A program made the translations under genes and the position numbers. The notes under the pieces were generated by a model, which had not been told where the DNA came from, made no database searches, and worked only from the letters and a program-made list of their open reading frames with translations. Shown one piece after another: positions 42,627 through 51,462 of a stretch of 64,000 nucleotides of DNA; within the stretch, counting starts at the first letter, position 1, and the number at the start of each line of letters is the position of its first letter. Source of the DNA: UBA7662 sp943369355 (lineage in GTDB: Bacteria > Bacteroidota > Bacteroidia > UBA7662); the NCBI GenBank assembly GCA_943369355.1, contig CALRMX020000001.1:1-64000 (forward strand), read 5' to 3'.

Positions 42627-43802
42627 ATGCATCCTGAAATCCGTATGAACCAGGCACTAGCCGCCATAAAAGCTTTCAGGAGTGGGCAACTAGCAGCTTT
42701 TTTACCTGGGCACTTCAAGAATTTCCCTAAAATGGGCTCACGCGACCGTAAAGAGGTCGGGAATTTAGTCTTCGATTATTTTCGAGTGGCTCGTTTGTTT
42801 CCCAATCAAACTAAAGAAATGCAAGTTCTGTTGGGGAGATACTTGTGTACCGAGGTACAGGATGATTTTTTCGTTCAGTTTTGGAGTGAACGCTTATCGG
42901 GTAAAACTTGGCCTTGTGACCAGAACAAACGATGGGAACAGCTGAACATAGTTGCCGATTGGCAAGCTGCATTTCCTGTGTCGGATAAAGTTAGCCCATT
43001 GCTCGACTACACTGCCTTGCAATTTAGTTTACTCCGGCAACCAGCACTATGGATTAGGGTTAAAAAGGGAAAGGAAGCACAATTCATTAAAGCATTAGAT
43101 GCTGCAGAAATAGCCTACAGTCGGCATCCGAATCTGGAACAGGCGTTTTCAGTGGCTGCGGGTACTCGTTTAGAAGCTCTTCCCATTTGGCAACAAGGTC
43201 ACATTGAAATTCAAGACATAGCTTCGCAACGAACGTTAGAACTGATGCAGCCCAAAGCAAGTGAAAGATGGCTAGATGCATGTGCAGGTGCAGGGGGGAA
43301 GTCGCTTTTGTTGTACGATGCCGAACCAGGTATTAGCCTTTTCGTTACCGATGTTCGTGACGCCATCCTCAAAAACCTCCATGAAAGGTTTAAACGTGCC
43401 GGAATTCGAAGCTACAGCCAAGCCGTGGTAGACCATACTGTTATGGGGGCTCTCGCACAACAGAAGTCCTTTCCAAAGCAGTTCGATGTCATACTTGCGG
43501 ATGTGCCTTGCTCTGGCTCTGGTACGTGGTCGGCAACTCCTGAAGCTGCCTCGCAATTTAACCCGACCAGCCTGAACGAATTTGCTGACAAACAGTACCG
43601 AATTGCACGTCAATTGGCCTATGCCTTGAAAGGTGGAGGGAAATTAATCTACCTGACCTGTTCGGTTTACACAACCGAAAACGAAGATGTGGTGAAAAAA
43701 CTAGCTGAGCTTCCTGAATTAACCTTGGTGGAACAGCGCTATTTCCAAGAGTCGTCTAACGGAGGAGATGTTCTATTTGGGGCTGTTTTTCGCAAACGCT
43801 AA
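42627..43802 (+). CDS. RsmB/NOL1/NOP2-type RNA cytosine-C5 methyltransferase
   Basis: 391 aa. The SAM-binding loop is LDACAGAGGKSLLLYD near residue 216. The catalytic region holds ADVPCSGSGTWSATPE near residue 291 and YLTCSVYTTENED near residue 350, giving the two cysteines of the m5C mechanism. The N-terminal part is RsmB-like (helical, NusB-like) but diverged. The target is probably rRNA or tRNA. The gene follows guaA by 12 bp and is convergent with the PLP gene, with a 4-bp overlap. Confidence 0.9.
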   Translation: MHPEIRMNQALAAIKAFRSGQLAAFLPGHFKNFPKMGSRDRKEVGNLVFDYFRVARLFPNQTKEMQVLLGRYLCTEVQDDFFVQFWSERLSGKTWPCDQNKRWEQLNIVADWQAAFPVSDKVSPLLDYTALQFSLLRQPALWIRVKKGKEAQFIKALDAAEIAYSRHPNLEQAFSVAAGTRLEALPIWQQGHIEIQDIASQRTLELMQPKASERWLDACAGAGGKSLLLYDAEPGISLFVTDVRDAILKNLHERFKRAGIRSYSQAVVDHTVMGALAQQKSFPKQFDVILADVPCSGSGTWSATPEAASQFNPTSLNEFADKQYRIARQLAYALKGGGKLIYLTCSVYTTENEDVVKKLAELPELTLVEQRYFQESSNGGDVLFGAVFRKR

Positions 43803-45049
43803 CGTTTGCTCAGGGCCTGCTCCAAATCGAGTTGTAAGTCTTCAAGTTTCTCTATACCCACCGAAAAACGTATCATGGAGTCGCCTATGCCGTACCTATC
43901 GCGGTCGGCTTGGCTAAGTGGCATATGGCTGGTGGTAGCTGGGTGGGTACATAAACTTTCAGTTCCGCCTAAGCTTACCGCAAGTCTAATCACTTTCAAG
44001 GCATCTAAAATCTGGAACGCTTCCTTCTCACCCCCATGAAGGTCGAATGCAATCATCGCTCCACTTGAAGTACATTGTTTGGACCATATTTGATTGTTTA
44101 AGTCCTTTTCGTTTTCAAGGCCGGGGTAATATACTTTTTTAACGGCAGGATGATTATTCAAAAACCGCGCAAGGGCATGGGCATTACTTGCCGATTTTTC
44201 CATACGCAAGGAGAGTGTTTCGAGACTACGTAAGAGAAGAAAACAGGTAAATGGAGAAGCGGTACTACCAAATTGTGTTCTCCAACTCCTTACGGTTTTG
44301 ATGAATCTATCATAGCCCGCGACCACACCTGCGACCACGTCGCTGTGACCGCCTATGTATTTGGTGGCAGAGTACACAACTAAATCGGCACCGTGTTTTA
44401 TGGGCTGCTGAAAAACCGGTCCAAAGTAGGTGTTGTCAACTGTAAGAATCACTTCATTCTCGGAGTTTGATAAACTCGTTTTCAGTGCTTTAGCAACACT
44501 TATATCAATCATTAAATTATGTGGATTGCAAGGAGTTTCTACATGAATCAATTTTACTCTCTCCTTTAGTCCAGCAAGTTCCAATCTATTGAGAATCGAT
44601 TTTGAAGTATCGTTTTGGTCGAATGGAAAAGAATCGATACCCATGGCTTTCAATTGCTGATGAATGAATGCATCACTTCCCCCATACAGCGGATTGCTGT
44701 AAACGATTACATCTCCAGGACGCAGAAATGAAAACCAGCAAGCGCTTATCGCAGCCATGCCCGACTCAAAAGCCAAGGCCGATTCTGCTCCGTCCCAAAC
44801 ACACAATCTTTCTTCCAATGTAATCAGCGAGGGGTGATTCCATCGGCCATATGCCATGGGTTCACGCTCTCCTTCTTCGAGTGGTGCTTTGCCGTTTTTG
44901 TAAGCAAATAGGCGCTTCATTGAAGCGGCATCCTGAAAAACGTAGGTTGAGGAATAAAAAATGGGTGGTTTAACAGCTCCTTGATTACCAAGAGCGTCAT
45001 GACCTAAACCAAGTAGAAGAGTATCGGGGTGTAGCTTTGGGTTTTGCAT
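43799..45049 (-). CDS. Cys/Met metabolism PLP-dependent enzyme (cystathionine gamma-synthase/lyase type)
   Basis: 416 aa. The PLP lysine is in VVYSATKYIGGHSDVVAG near residue 235. ESGMAAISACW near residue 92 binds the cofactor phosphate, and VDNTYFGPVFQQP and SLGGTESLCTHPA complete the fold. It catalyses beta- or gamma-elimination or replacement on a Cys or Met precursor: a cystathionine gamma-synthase, a lyase or a methionine gamma-lyase; the sequence alone does not decide. It is downstream of a MarR gene, same strand, 27 bp away. Confidence 0.92.
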   Translation of the reverse strand: MQNPKLHPDTLLLGLGHDALGNQGAVKPPIFYSSTYVFQDAASMKRLFAYKNGKAPLEEGEREPMAYGRWNHPSLITLEERLCVWDGAESALAFESGMAAISACWFSFLRPGDVIVYSNPLYGGSDAFIHQQLKAMGIDSFPFDQNDTSKSILNRLELAGLKERVKLIHVETPCNPHNLMIDISVAKALKTSLSNSENEVILTVDNTYFGPVFQQPIKHGADLVVYSATKYIGGHSDVVAGVVAGYDRFIKTVRSWRTQFGSTASPFTCFLLLRSLETLSLRMEKSASNAHALARFLNNHPAVKKVYYPGLENEKDLNNQIWSKQCTSSGAMIAFDLHGGEKEAFQILDALKVIRLAVSLGGTESLCTHPATTSHMPLSQADRDRYGIGDSMIRFSVGIEKLEDLQLDLEQALSKR

Positions 45050-45076
45050 AATCGATGAATACCCAAAAGAACGAAA

Positions 45077-45532
45077 TTATGCGTTCCGGAGTTTGTCGAG
45101 CAGCAAATTCAACGTTTTCGCTTCTTCCACGCTTAAATTATTCATGGTTTCGTCCATTTGTGCCTCGAGTACATCCATTTCTGTAAGCAATTTTAAGCCT
45201 GTTTCGCTAATGGTAACGTCTACCAATCGTTTATCACTGCCACAAACTCTTTTGGTGACGAGGTTTTTGAGAATTAGCCGATCCACGATGCGACTCACGT
45301 CCGACATTTTGTCGAGCATTCTTTTCCGTATTTCTTGCGTGCTGATGGGGTCGGGATAACTTCCTCGTAAAATTCGAAGCACGTTGTACTGCTGTAAAGT
45401 AATGTCAAAAGACTCTACAGCATCACGCATACGCTCTTGAATCCAACCTTGCGTAAACATTAAGTTTACGGCAGCTTTGTGATATTCGTTTCGGAAAGCT
45501 CTTTTTTGCTTTATGTCTTCCTGAATTCCCAT
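45077..45532 (-). CDS. MarR family transcriptional regulator
   Basis: 151 aa. The winged helix spans about residues 45-115 (QQYNVLRILRGSYPDPISTQEIRKRM, DVSRIVDRLILKNLV, RLVDVTISETGLKLL), and flanking helices make the dimer interface. MarR proteins repress genes in response to small ligands. The neighbouring PLP enzyme, 27 bp downstream, is a possible cotranscribed partner. The upstream YceI gene ends in a terminator whose T run reaches this start. Confidence 0.92.
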   Translation of the reverse strand: MGIQEDIKQKRAFRNEYHKAAVNLMFTQGWIQERMRDAVESFDITLQQYNVLRILRGSYPDPISTQEIRKRMLDKMSDVSRIVDRLILKNLVTKRVCGSDKRLVDVTISETGLKLLTEMDVLEAQMDETMNNLSVEEAKTLNLLLDKLRNA

Positions 45533-45537
45533 ACGAT

Positions 45538-45570
45538 AAAAAAAATGCCCCTGACTGTTAGGTCAGGGGC
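45538..45570 (-). terminator. Terminator after the YceI gene
   Basis: The arms GCCCCTGAC and GTCAGGGGC make a perfect 9-bp stem with a 6-nt loop. An A8 run on the plus strand gives the minus-strand T run. It begins 15 bp after the YceI stop and ends 6 bp before the MarR ATG. Confidence 0.92.
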
Positions 45571-45584
45571 TAAGATACGTTTTA

Positions 45585-46214
45585 TCAGCCTTTTTTAACC
45601 AGCTGAATGTTCAAATTGATGTCTACATCGTCGCCTACTACTGCTCCGCCAGCTTCGGTAACTGCGCTCCACATCAAGCCAAAGCTCTTACGGTTAATGG
45701 TCGATTTGGCTTTGAAACCTGCTTTGATGTTTCCATAAGGATCTTTAACAGCACCACCGTAGGTAACTTCGAATTTAACTGCTTTGGTTACGTCGCGGAT
45801 GGTCATATCGCCATTAAGCTCGTATTTGTTTCCACTAATCTTTTTGAATGACTTCCCAACGAATACCATTTTAGGGTATTTGCCAGCGTTAAAGAAATCG
45901 TCTGATTTGAGGTGATTGTCGCGCATTTCATTGTCTGTATTGATGCTATTCACATCAACCGAAAATTCAATTTTCGCATCCGAAAAATCAGCTTTTGTAT
46001 TGGTCATTTTACCATCAAACAATTTGAAATGACCGTCAACCTCAGAGATAACGAGGTGAGAAACAGTGAATTTCACGTTTGAATGTACGGCGTCAACCGA
46101 CCAATTACCGGCTGTATTCACAGCATCGGCAGGTGCAACTTTGTTGTTAGCAGGTGTAAACGACATAACTACTGCACTTACGGCAATGGTTAATAAGGTG
46201 AAGAGTTTTTTCAT
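45585..46214 (-). CDS. YceI family secreted protein
   Basis: 209 aa from the ATG at 46214, which starts the signal peptide MKKLFTLLTIAVSAVVMSFTP; the upstream extension reads through the promoter. The mature part is a YceI barrel (NWSVDAVHSNVKFTVSHLVIS, DANSIN-like VDVNSINTDNEMRDNHLKSDDFF, then YGGAVKDPYGN). It should bind a lipid or isoprenoid in the periplasm. It has its own consensus promoter and terminator, so it is probably monocistronic. Confidence 0.94.
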   Translation of the reverse strand: MKKLFTLLTIAVSAVVMSFTPANNKVAPADAVNTAGNWSVDAVHSNVKFTVSHLVISEVDGHFKLFDGKMTNTKADFSDAKIEFSVDVNSINTDNEMRDNHLKSDDFFNAGKYPKMVFVGKSFKKISGNKYELNGDMTIRDVTKAVKFEVTYGGAVKDPYGNIKAGFKAKSTINRKSFGLMWSAVTEAGGAVVGDDVDINLNIQLVKKG

Positions 46215-46233
46215 GTTGTTAGAATTTATGAAG

Positions 46234-46264
46234 CAAATATAACGTGACAACATCAAAGTTGCAA
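46234..46264 (-). promoter_or_regulatory. Consensus promoter of the YceI gene
   Basis: On the minus strand TTG (46264-46262), a 20-nt spacer and TATATTTG (46241-46234) match the Bacteroidota consensus exactly. The ATG at 46214 follows 19 nt later. Confidence 0.8.
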
Positions 46265-46289
46265 CACTGAAATATTAATTTCCTGTAAA

Positions 46290-46766
46290 TTAAAAATTAG
46301 CACTGTGTCCCTTGAAGTTTCTCAAGTACACCAAAAGTCTAGCTTCTGCGCAAACATGCCCATTTTCATCAATGGCTTGCGCGTACATCCACTGCTGAAA
46401 TTTTCCCGACTCGGCTAGCGCTTTTTCTGCACTTACTAGGTCAGCTTCCTTTATTTCAAAGCGAATTTTTAAGTCAGTAGTCGCTGGTTTTTTATAATCT
46501 ATCTCTGCGCTCTTCAACCAGGCTTCTAGTTTTTGTCCCTTGTGGGCGAAAATCTGCCAGAATAAAATAGCATGAAAAGGATCGAATGCACTGAAAATTG
46601 TGCCACCAAAAACCGACTTCTGCAGATTTCGATTTAATAAACTAGGCCGAATACGTACTTCAAGAGAACGAAAATCACTACTAACGTTGAGGACTTTAAC
46701 CCTAGAAAATAAAAGTGGAGGAAAAATAGACAACATCCATTTTACCTGCCATGGACTCAACTTCAT
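46290..46766 (-). CDS. DUF4442 hotdog-fold thioesterase-like protein
   Basis: 158 aa. The sequence (SPWQVKWMLSIFPPLLFSRVK, NRNLQKSVFGGTIFSAFDPF) fits the DUF4442 group of hotdog proteins, which resemble acyl-CoA thioesterases. VFGGTIFSAFDPF holds the acidic candidate residue. No signal peptide is present. It follows the PhoD-like gene by 11 bp and is probably cotranscribed with it. The substrate is unknown. Confidence 0.85.
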   Translation of the reverse strand: MKLSPWQVKWMLSIFPPLLFSRVKVLNVSSDFRSLEVRIRPSLLNRNLQKSVFGGTIFSAFDPFHAILFWQIFAHKGQKLEAWLKSAEIDYKKPATTDLKIRFEIKEADLVSAEKALAESGKFQQWMYAQAIDENGHVCAEARLLVYLRNFKGHSANF

Positions 46767-46777
46767 CCTAAGCTATT

Positions 46778-48076
46778 TTACAAGGAAGGAATCTCGTAAC
46801 GGAATAGTTCAACTCCTGCATTGTTGTAAAAGACCACATTTAACCGCCTTGCTTTTCTTTCACCCGAAAACTCGAGCATGGCGAAACTTCGTTCGAGGAA
46901 TAAGCTGCCGACAACACGGTTTTTATTGATTTCATTTTCACGGCTTCTTCCAACACTAGAAGTTAGGGGCGATGAGGTGACATCGTGAATCACCACACCT
47001 TTGTGCGTTACGCGACTTATTTCACTGTGATGCCTATCGCCACTTACAAAAATTACATTTTTAATTCCCTCGGCGGCAATTCTATCGAGTAATCGCTCCC
47101 GTTCACAAGGATATTGGGCGTAATTTTCATAAAGCGCTTCTGTGTTCAAAATCTGACTACCATTAGCGACAATTTTATAAGGTGCACTGCTGTATTTCAG
47201 TGCATCAATAAGCCACTCAATTTGGTCGTGGCCAAGCATTTCTCTGGAGCAGCTGTCAACCAGCCTTTCTGAAGTTCGGTACCAACGATCGTCAAGCAAG
47301 AAAAAATCGATATCGTTATGACGAAAGGCAGTAGTTATTCCGGTTAGCTCAGGGGTGCCATAGGTAGGATTGGCCCAAAATTGCGTAAACGCGAGCTTTG
47401 AACTTGATTTATGAATCCAACTTTTAGTTGCATCGTTGGGGCCATAGTCGTGGTCATCCCAAGTAGCGTAATGCGAGCAATAACGCAACAGCTGTTGAAG
47501 TTCGGGTATCATCCGTGCATGTGAATATCTATGCTGAATACCCGAAAGGCTACTCCAGTCTGGCTCCCTCAGGTAAATGTTATCGCCCAACCACAACATA
47601 AGGTCGGGTTGCTTCAATACTATTGAATTGAAAATCTGATATTCACCTCCATACGGTTTGCCAGGTCTATCAAAACGTTCTTCATTTACATAGGTGCAAC
47701 TTCCAAGGGCCACTTTAAATGCCGGAGGATCGGTACGGTGTTGCCATAAACTTTGTGTTGAAAAAAACAAAGTATCGGTTCCTACTACAGGTTTTCCATT
47801 AAAAAGTAAGCGATATTGGTATTTGGTGCCTGGATTCAAGTTGCCAAGGGTGAATGCAGCTGTGCGAGCCGACTCTTCTTTTGTGGTTACGGCTGAACCA
47901 TCTAACCAGGTAGCTGAATTGGAAGCTCGGTATTGAAGTTGTAGAACTCCGGTTTGGGCAGATTGTGCCCAAATTTTCGCCTCTCTTAAATCAATATGGC
48001 CGAGCATTGGGCCAGACTGTAATTGTGCTACGGCGCAATTGGTTGCCAAAACCAGTAGGATAAGTATTTGCTTCAT
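46778..48076 (-). CDS. PhoD-like metallophosphatase with N-terminal FN3-like domain
   Basis: 432 aa with a signal peptide (MKQILILLVLATNCAVAQ). Residues 20-115 form a fibronectin III-like PhoD N-domain. The metal site follows in VALGSCTYVNEERF, LWLGDNIYLRE, TWDDHDYGPND and FVSGDRHHSE. It is likely a periplasmic or outer-membrane phosphodiesterase or phosphatase. With the PhoA-like gene at 27805 it gives the window two unrelated phosphatases. Confidence 0.93.
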   Translation of the reverse strand: MKQILILLVLATNCAVAQLQSGPMLGHIDLREAKIWAQSAQTGVLQLQYRASNSATWLDGSAVTTKEESARTAAFTLGNLNPGTKYQYRLLFNGKPVVGTDTLFFSTQSLWQHRTDPPAFKVALGSCTYVNEERFDRPGKPYGGEYQIFNSIVLKQPDLMLWLGDNIYLREPDWSSLSGIQHRYSHARMIPELQQLLRYCSHYATWDDHDYGPNDATKSWIHKSSSKLAFTQFWANPTYGTPELTGITTAFRHNDIDFFLLDDRWYRTSERLVDSCSREMLGHDQIEWLIDALKYSSAPYKIVANGSQILNTEALYENYAQYPCERERLLDRIAAEGIKNVIFVSGDRHHSEISRVTHKGVVIHDVTSSPLTSSVGRSRENEINKNRVVGSLFLERSFAMLEFSGERKARRLNVVFYNNAGVELFRYEIPSL

Positions 48077-48126
48077 GAAGTGAATATAAGGCGCATATGT
48101 TATCTGTGTATTGCCCGGTGAAAAGC

Positions 48127-48134
48127 TAAATTTG
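48127..48134 (+). promoter_or_regulatory. -7 element TAAATTTG of ftcD
   Basis: A perfect TAnnTTTG lies 18 nt before the ATG at 48153. The nearest TTG is only 13 nt upstream, shorter than usual, so the -33 box is uncertain. Confidence 0.5.
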
Positions 48135-48152
48135 TGTCAGCAAATCCAATCT

Positions 48153-49838
48153 ATGCAACGACTTATTGAATGCGTACCCAATTTTAGTGAGGGGCGCGAC
48201 ATGAACATCATTAGGCAAATAACCGAGCAAATCGAGGGTGTTGAAGGGGTAAAATTACTCGATGTAGACCCTGGTAAGGCTACAAACAGAACTGTTGTAA
48301 CTTTTGTAGGCTCGCCCGAGCAAGTTGTAGAAGCGGCATTCAGGGCAATTAAAAAAGCCGCTGAAGTAATCGATATGCGAAAGCACAACGGGGAACATGC
48401 CAGGATGGGGGCAACCGATGTTTGTCCTTTAATTCCGATTAGTGGTGTAAGCATGGAAGAAGCCGCAGACTTTGCCCGAAAATTAGGCAAAAGGGTAGGA
48501 GAAGAACTGGATATCCCGGTTTATCTCTACGAAAAAGCTGCCTCACGACCTGAAAGAACGAATTTAGCCACTATTCGGGCCGGCGAATATGAAGGACTTC
48601 AAGCTAAGCTACAGCAACCAGAGTGGAAACCTGATTTTGGAAAGGCTGAATTTAACCCCCGAGCAGGCGCAACGGTCATTGGAGCCCGAGAATTTTTAAT
48701 TGCCTACAATATCAATTTAAATACTACCTCAACGCGAATTGCCAATGCCATTGCTTTTGATGTTCGAGAGGCAGGAAGGATTAAACGAGAAGGGCACCCG
48801 GTTCTTGGAGAAGTAGTAACCGACGAAAACGGAGAACCAGTTCGGATTCCGGGGACTTTGAAGTCGGTGAAGGCAGTGGGATGGTTTATTGAGGAGTACG
48901 GTTTTGCACAGATTTCTATGAATTTAACCGATATCAGCATTACATCGGTACACAAAGCCTTCGATGAGGTAGTACGTGCAGCTCACGAAAGAGGAGTACG
49001 TGTAACTGGCTCTGAATTGGTAGGGCTCATACCGCTTGGTGCGATGCTCGACGCAGGCCGACATTATCTTGAAAAAATGGGCCGATCGGCTGGCGTTTCG
49101 GAGGAGGAACTGATTCAAACGGCCATACGGAGTATGGGATTATCAGAAATTGCAGACTTTGATCCTAAAAAGAAAATCATTGAATATGTAATTGCGGAGA
49201 AAAATGCTGAACGTTTGGTGCAAATGACGCTTAGGGGATTCGCCAACGAAACGGCATCTGAATCTCCAGCACCAGGGGGAGGGTCAATTTCGGCGTACGT
49301 TGGAACGCTCGGAGCTTCACTTGCCGCTATGGTCGCCAATTTGTCGGCTGCCAAAAGGGGCTGGGAAGACCAAACCCCGTTTTTCAGTAAGGCAGGTGTA
49401 GATGCGCAAGAAATAAAGGAAAAATTACTACGCTTGGTCGACGAGGATACTCGTGCATTTGATGGGATTATGCAAGCTTTTGCATTACCAAAGTCAACCA
49501 AAGAGGAAAAAGAAGCCCGCACAATGGCAATTCAGAGCGCTACTAAAGTGGCTATTGAGACCCCATTACAAGTGATGCGCCTTGCTTTAGCTTCTTTCAA
49601 AACTATTCGGGAAATGATTGAACATGGTAACCCTAATTCAGTTACGGATGCAGGGGTTGGAGCATTATGTGCAAGAACTGCAGTGTACGGTGCTTATTTA
49701 AATGTTAAAGTGAATATTTCGGGACTAAAAGACAAAAGTTACTCTGAGAGCGTTATGCTCGAAGCAGAAACTATTTTAAAGGAAGCGCTTAATCTTGAAG
49801 CTGAATTGTTGGAACAGGTTCAGCGCCGTTTGGAGTAA
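48153..49838 (+). CDS. ftcD: Bifunctional glutamate formimidoyltransferase / formimidoyltetrahydrofolate cyclodeaminase
   Basis: 561 aa from the ATG at 48153 (MQRLIECVPNFSEGRDMN); an upstream ATG would add 14 residues that overlap the promoter. Residues 1-330 are the formiminotransferase (PNFSEGRD, GEHARMGATDVCPLIP with the His-82-like catalytic region). From about 365 the cyclodeaminase half follows (ESPAPGGGSISAYVGTLGASLAAM). The two halves pass the formimino group from formiminoglutamate to tetrahydrofolate and then release ammonia, in histidine breakdown. No hut gene is in the window. The 3' end overlaps the OstA-like gene by 50 bp. Confidence 0.96.
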   Translation: MQRLIECVPNFSEGRDMNIIRQITEQIEGVEGVKLLDVDPGKATNRTVVTFVGSPEQVVEAAFRAIKKAAEVIDMRKHNGEHARMGATDVCPLIPISGVSMEEAADFARKLGKRVGEELDIPVYLYEKAASRPERTNLATIRAGEYEGLQAKLQQPEWKPDFGKAEFNPRAGATVIGAREFLIAYNINLNTTSTRIANAIAFDVREAGRIKREGHPVLGEVVTDENGEPVRIPGTLKSVKAVGWFIEEYGFAQISMNLTDISITSVHKAFDEVVRAAHERGVRVTGSELVGLIPLGAMLDAGRHYLEKMGRSAGVSEEELIQTAIRSMGLSEIADFDPKKKIIEYVIAEKNAERLVQMTLRGFANETASESPAPGGGSISAYVGTLGASLAAMVANLSAAKRGWEDQTPFFSKAGVDAQEIKEKLLRLVDEDTRAFDGIMQAFALPKSTKEEKEARTMAIQSATKVAIETPLQVMRLALASFKTIREMIEHGNPNSVTDAGVGALCARTAVYGAYLNVKVNISGLKDKSYSESVMLEAETILKEALNLEAELLEQVQRRLE

Positions 49839-51390
49839 TTTTTAAATACGAATACCAACCTTGATCGGGACTACAAATACTGGCCTCCTCCATTCTGGAG
49901 CTGGCCAGTTTGTATTTTTCTCCTTCCCACCTAAATCCCTTTAATCGGAATTCAAAGGGATTTACTTTGTCGATAGGATGAAGTACCGCCACCGGTTTTA
50001 CATAAAAGCGTATATCCACTGGGCGATTGTCTTCCATGAAAATCGTGATATCGGATGACTCTATCTTGTTAGCGCCCATCAAACTACCATCTTCTCTTTC
50101 AACGTAGTAGATGCTTTCTCCATTTCCTTTTATATCTATTCTCGACATTTGGCGGTCTTTAAACCGCGCCACCATGTCTTTGCCTTTCACCTGACTGAAA
50201 CGTATAGAGTCTTCCTGCTTGAGCATAAAACCATCTTCATACATTTCTAGACGATCAAATTCACTTCCTATCGTGAATAGCTCCATATACTTGGAGGTGA
50301 TTTGAAAATCGGCAGACCAAATCACAGGCAATCGAAAAAATTGAAATACAGAATCTGCTTGAATGTAGCTCATCGAATCACAGATGAGCAGTAAATCTTT
50401 GTTTTTAATTACTGGCATCGGCCAGGCGCGTAATAAATTTGAACTGTCTTTTGCCTTTGATTGAAAAAGAGTGTCAGCCGTTAAATACAAGGTATCTGGC
50501 TCGGCAAAGTTGAGCATGAGCGGGAAGTCGTAGGCGAGCGTAGTGCCCTTTTTGCGGTCGAAACGAACAAAACCGCCTCTGATTTCACTTTTTTCGGTGG
50601 TATCTATGATCTGTACTCGACCTTTACAATAACCGCGTTCCTCCTTATCGTGAAAATACAGTGTATCTGCACGGATGAACTGTACACTGTCAATGGTAAC
50701 CCGGCCATTTTTCGTCAAGAATGATTCTCTTGTCTGAGTTTTGAACCAGCCTCCTTCGGTATACGTATAACTTCTATCTGTGCGTATGTGCGTTGGACCA
50801 AAAAAATCGGCCTTTTTTTGAACAGTTTGATAATGAAGCGTATCACCCTCTAGATCAAAATCAGGATGGGTGAGTACAACGTTTTCACGAAAGAAGAACT
50901 GCTTCAAATTACTATCATACCTTCCTTTTTTGCTCTTTAGCTTGGCTTCAGCATTGGTAATGGTAGCAGGTCCGGGATAAAATGCTTGCTTACTTGAGGT
51001 ATTATAAAATACGACATCCGTTTGCAAGGTCATTTCCCCGTCGGTAATGAAAACCTTATCGCGTAAGAAGGCGTCTTTGGTATTCCCATCGTACTCCAAA
51101 TAGCGCGATGTTGCATCCATTTTCCCCGGTTGCAAGATGCGAACGAAACCCATTGCAGTGGCCTTATTCTGATCTACATACAAATAAGCACTATCACAGA
51201 AGAGCTGAATGTCGTTTTGGCGTAAAATAACTGACCCGATGAGCTTTCGGATTTTCAAGCCACTCGTTTCGTCATAACTTCCTTCGTTTGAGCGCTCAAT
51301 AGTTATCAGGTTTTTGGATTGACCATACGAAAGCTCAGCAATCAATACGAAGCAAACGAAAAGGAAGTAGAATGCTGCTTTCAGTGTCAT
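49789..51390 (-). CDS. OstA/LptA-like envelope protein
   Basis: 533 aa from the ATG at 51390, which gives a clean signal peptide (MTLKAAFYFLFVCFVLIAELSYG); a TTG 12 bp upstream is not needed. The mature protein has OstA-type repeating beta strands: VILRQNDIQLFCDSAYLYVD, YLEYDGNTKDAFLRDKVFITDG, ADFFGPTHIR and a later QADSVFQFF. LptA/OstA proteins carry LPS across the periplasm; the long Bacteroidota forms are less studied, so an LPS-export role is likely but not proven. The minus gene is convergent with ftcD and overlaps it by 50 bp, the largest tail overlap in the window. Confidence 0.88.
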   Translation of the reverse strand: MTLKAAFYFLFVCFVLIAELSYGQSKNLITIERSNEGSYDETSGLKIRKLIGSVILRQNDIQLFCDSAYLYVDQNKATAMGFVRILQPGKMDATSRYLEYDGNTKDAFLRDKVFITDGEMTLQTDVVFYNTSSKQAFYPGPATITNAEAKLKSKKGRYDSNLKQFFFRENVVLTHPDFDLEGDTLHYQTVQKKADFFGPTHIRTDRSYTYTEGGWFKTQTRESFLTKNGRVTIDSVQFIRADTLYFHDKEERGYCKGRVQIIDTTEKSEIRGGFVRFDRKKGTTLAYDFPLMLNFAEPDTLYLTADTLFQSKAKDSSNLLRAWPMPVIKNKDLLLICDSMSYIQADSVFQFFRLPVIWSADFQITSKYMELFTIGSEFDRLEMYEDGFMLKQEDSIRFSQVKGKDMVARFKDRQMSRIDIKGNGESIYYVEREDGSLMGANKIESSDITIFMEDNRPVDIRFYVKPVAVLHPIDKVNPFEFRLKGFRWEGEKYKLASSRMEEASICSPDQGWYSYLKITPNGAEPVPTIQLQD

Positions 51391-51399
51391 GGTGAAGCT

Positions 51400-51407
51400 C
51401 AAAATTA
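51400..51407 (-). promoter_or_regulatory. -7 element TAATTTTG of the OstA-like gene
   Basis: A perfect TAnnTTTG on the minus strand lies 9 nt before the ATG at 51390. The TTG start candidate at 51402 lies inside it, supporting the ATG. No TTG was found at the -33 distance. Confidence 0.5.
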
Positions 51408-51462
51408 GCTTAATTCGCGTAGTTTTAACGTGTATCTTTCCAAATTCGCTTGATCCTTCAGA

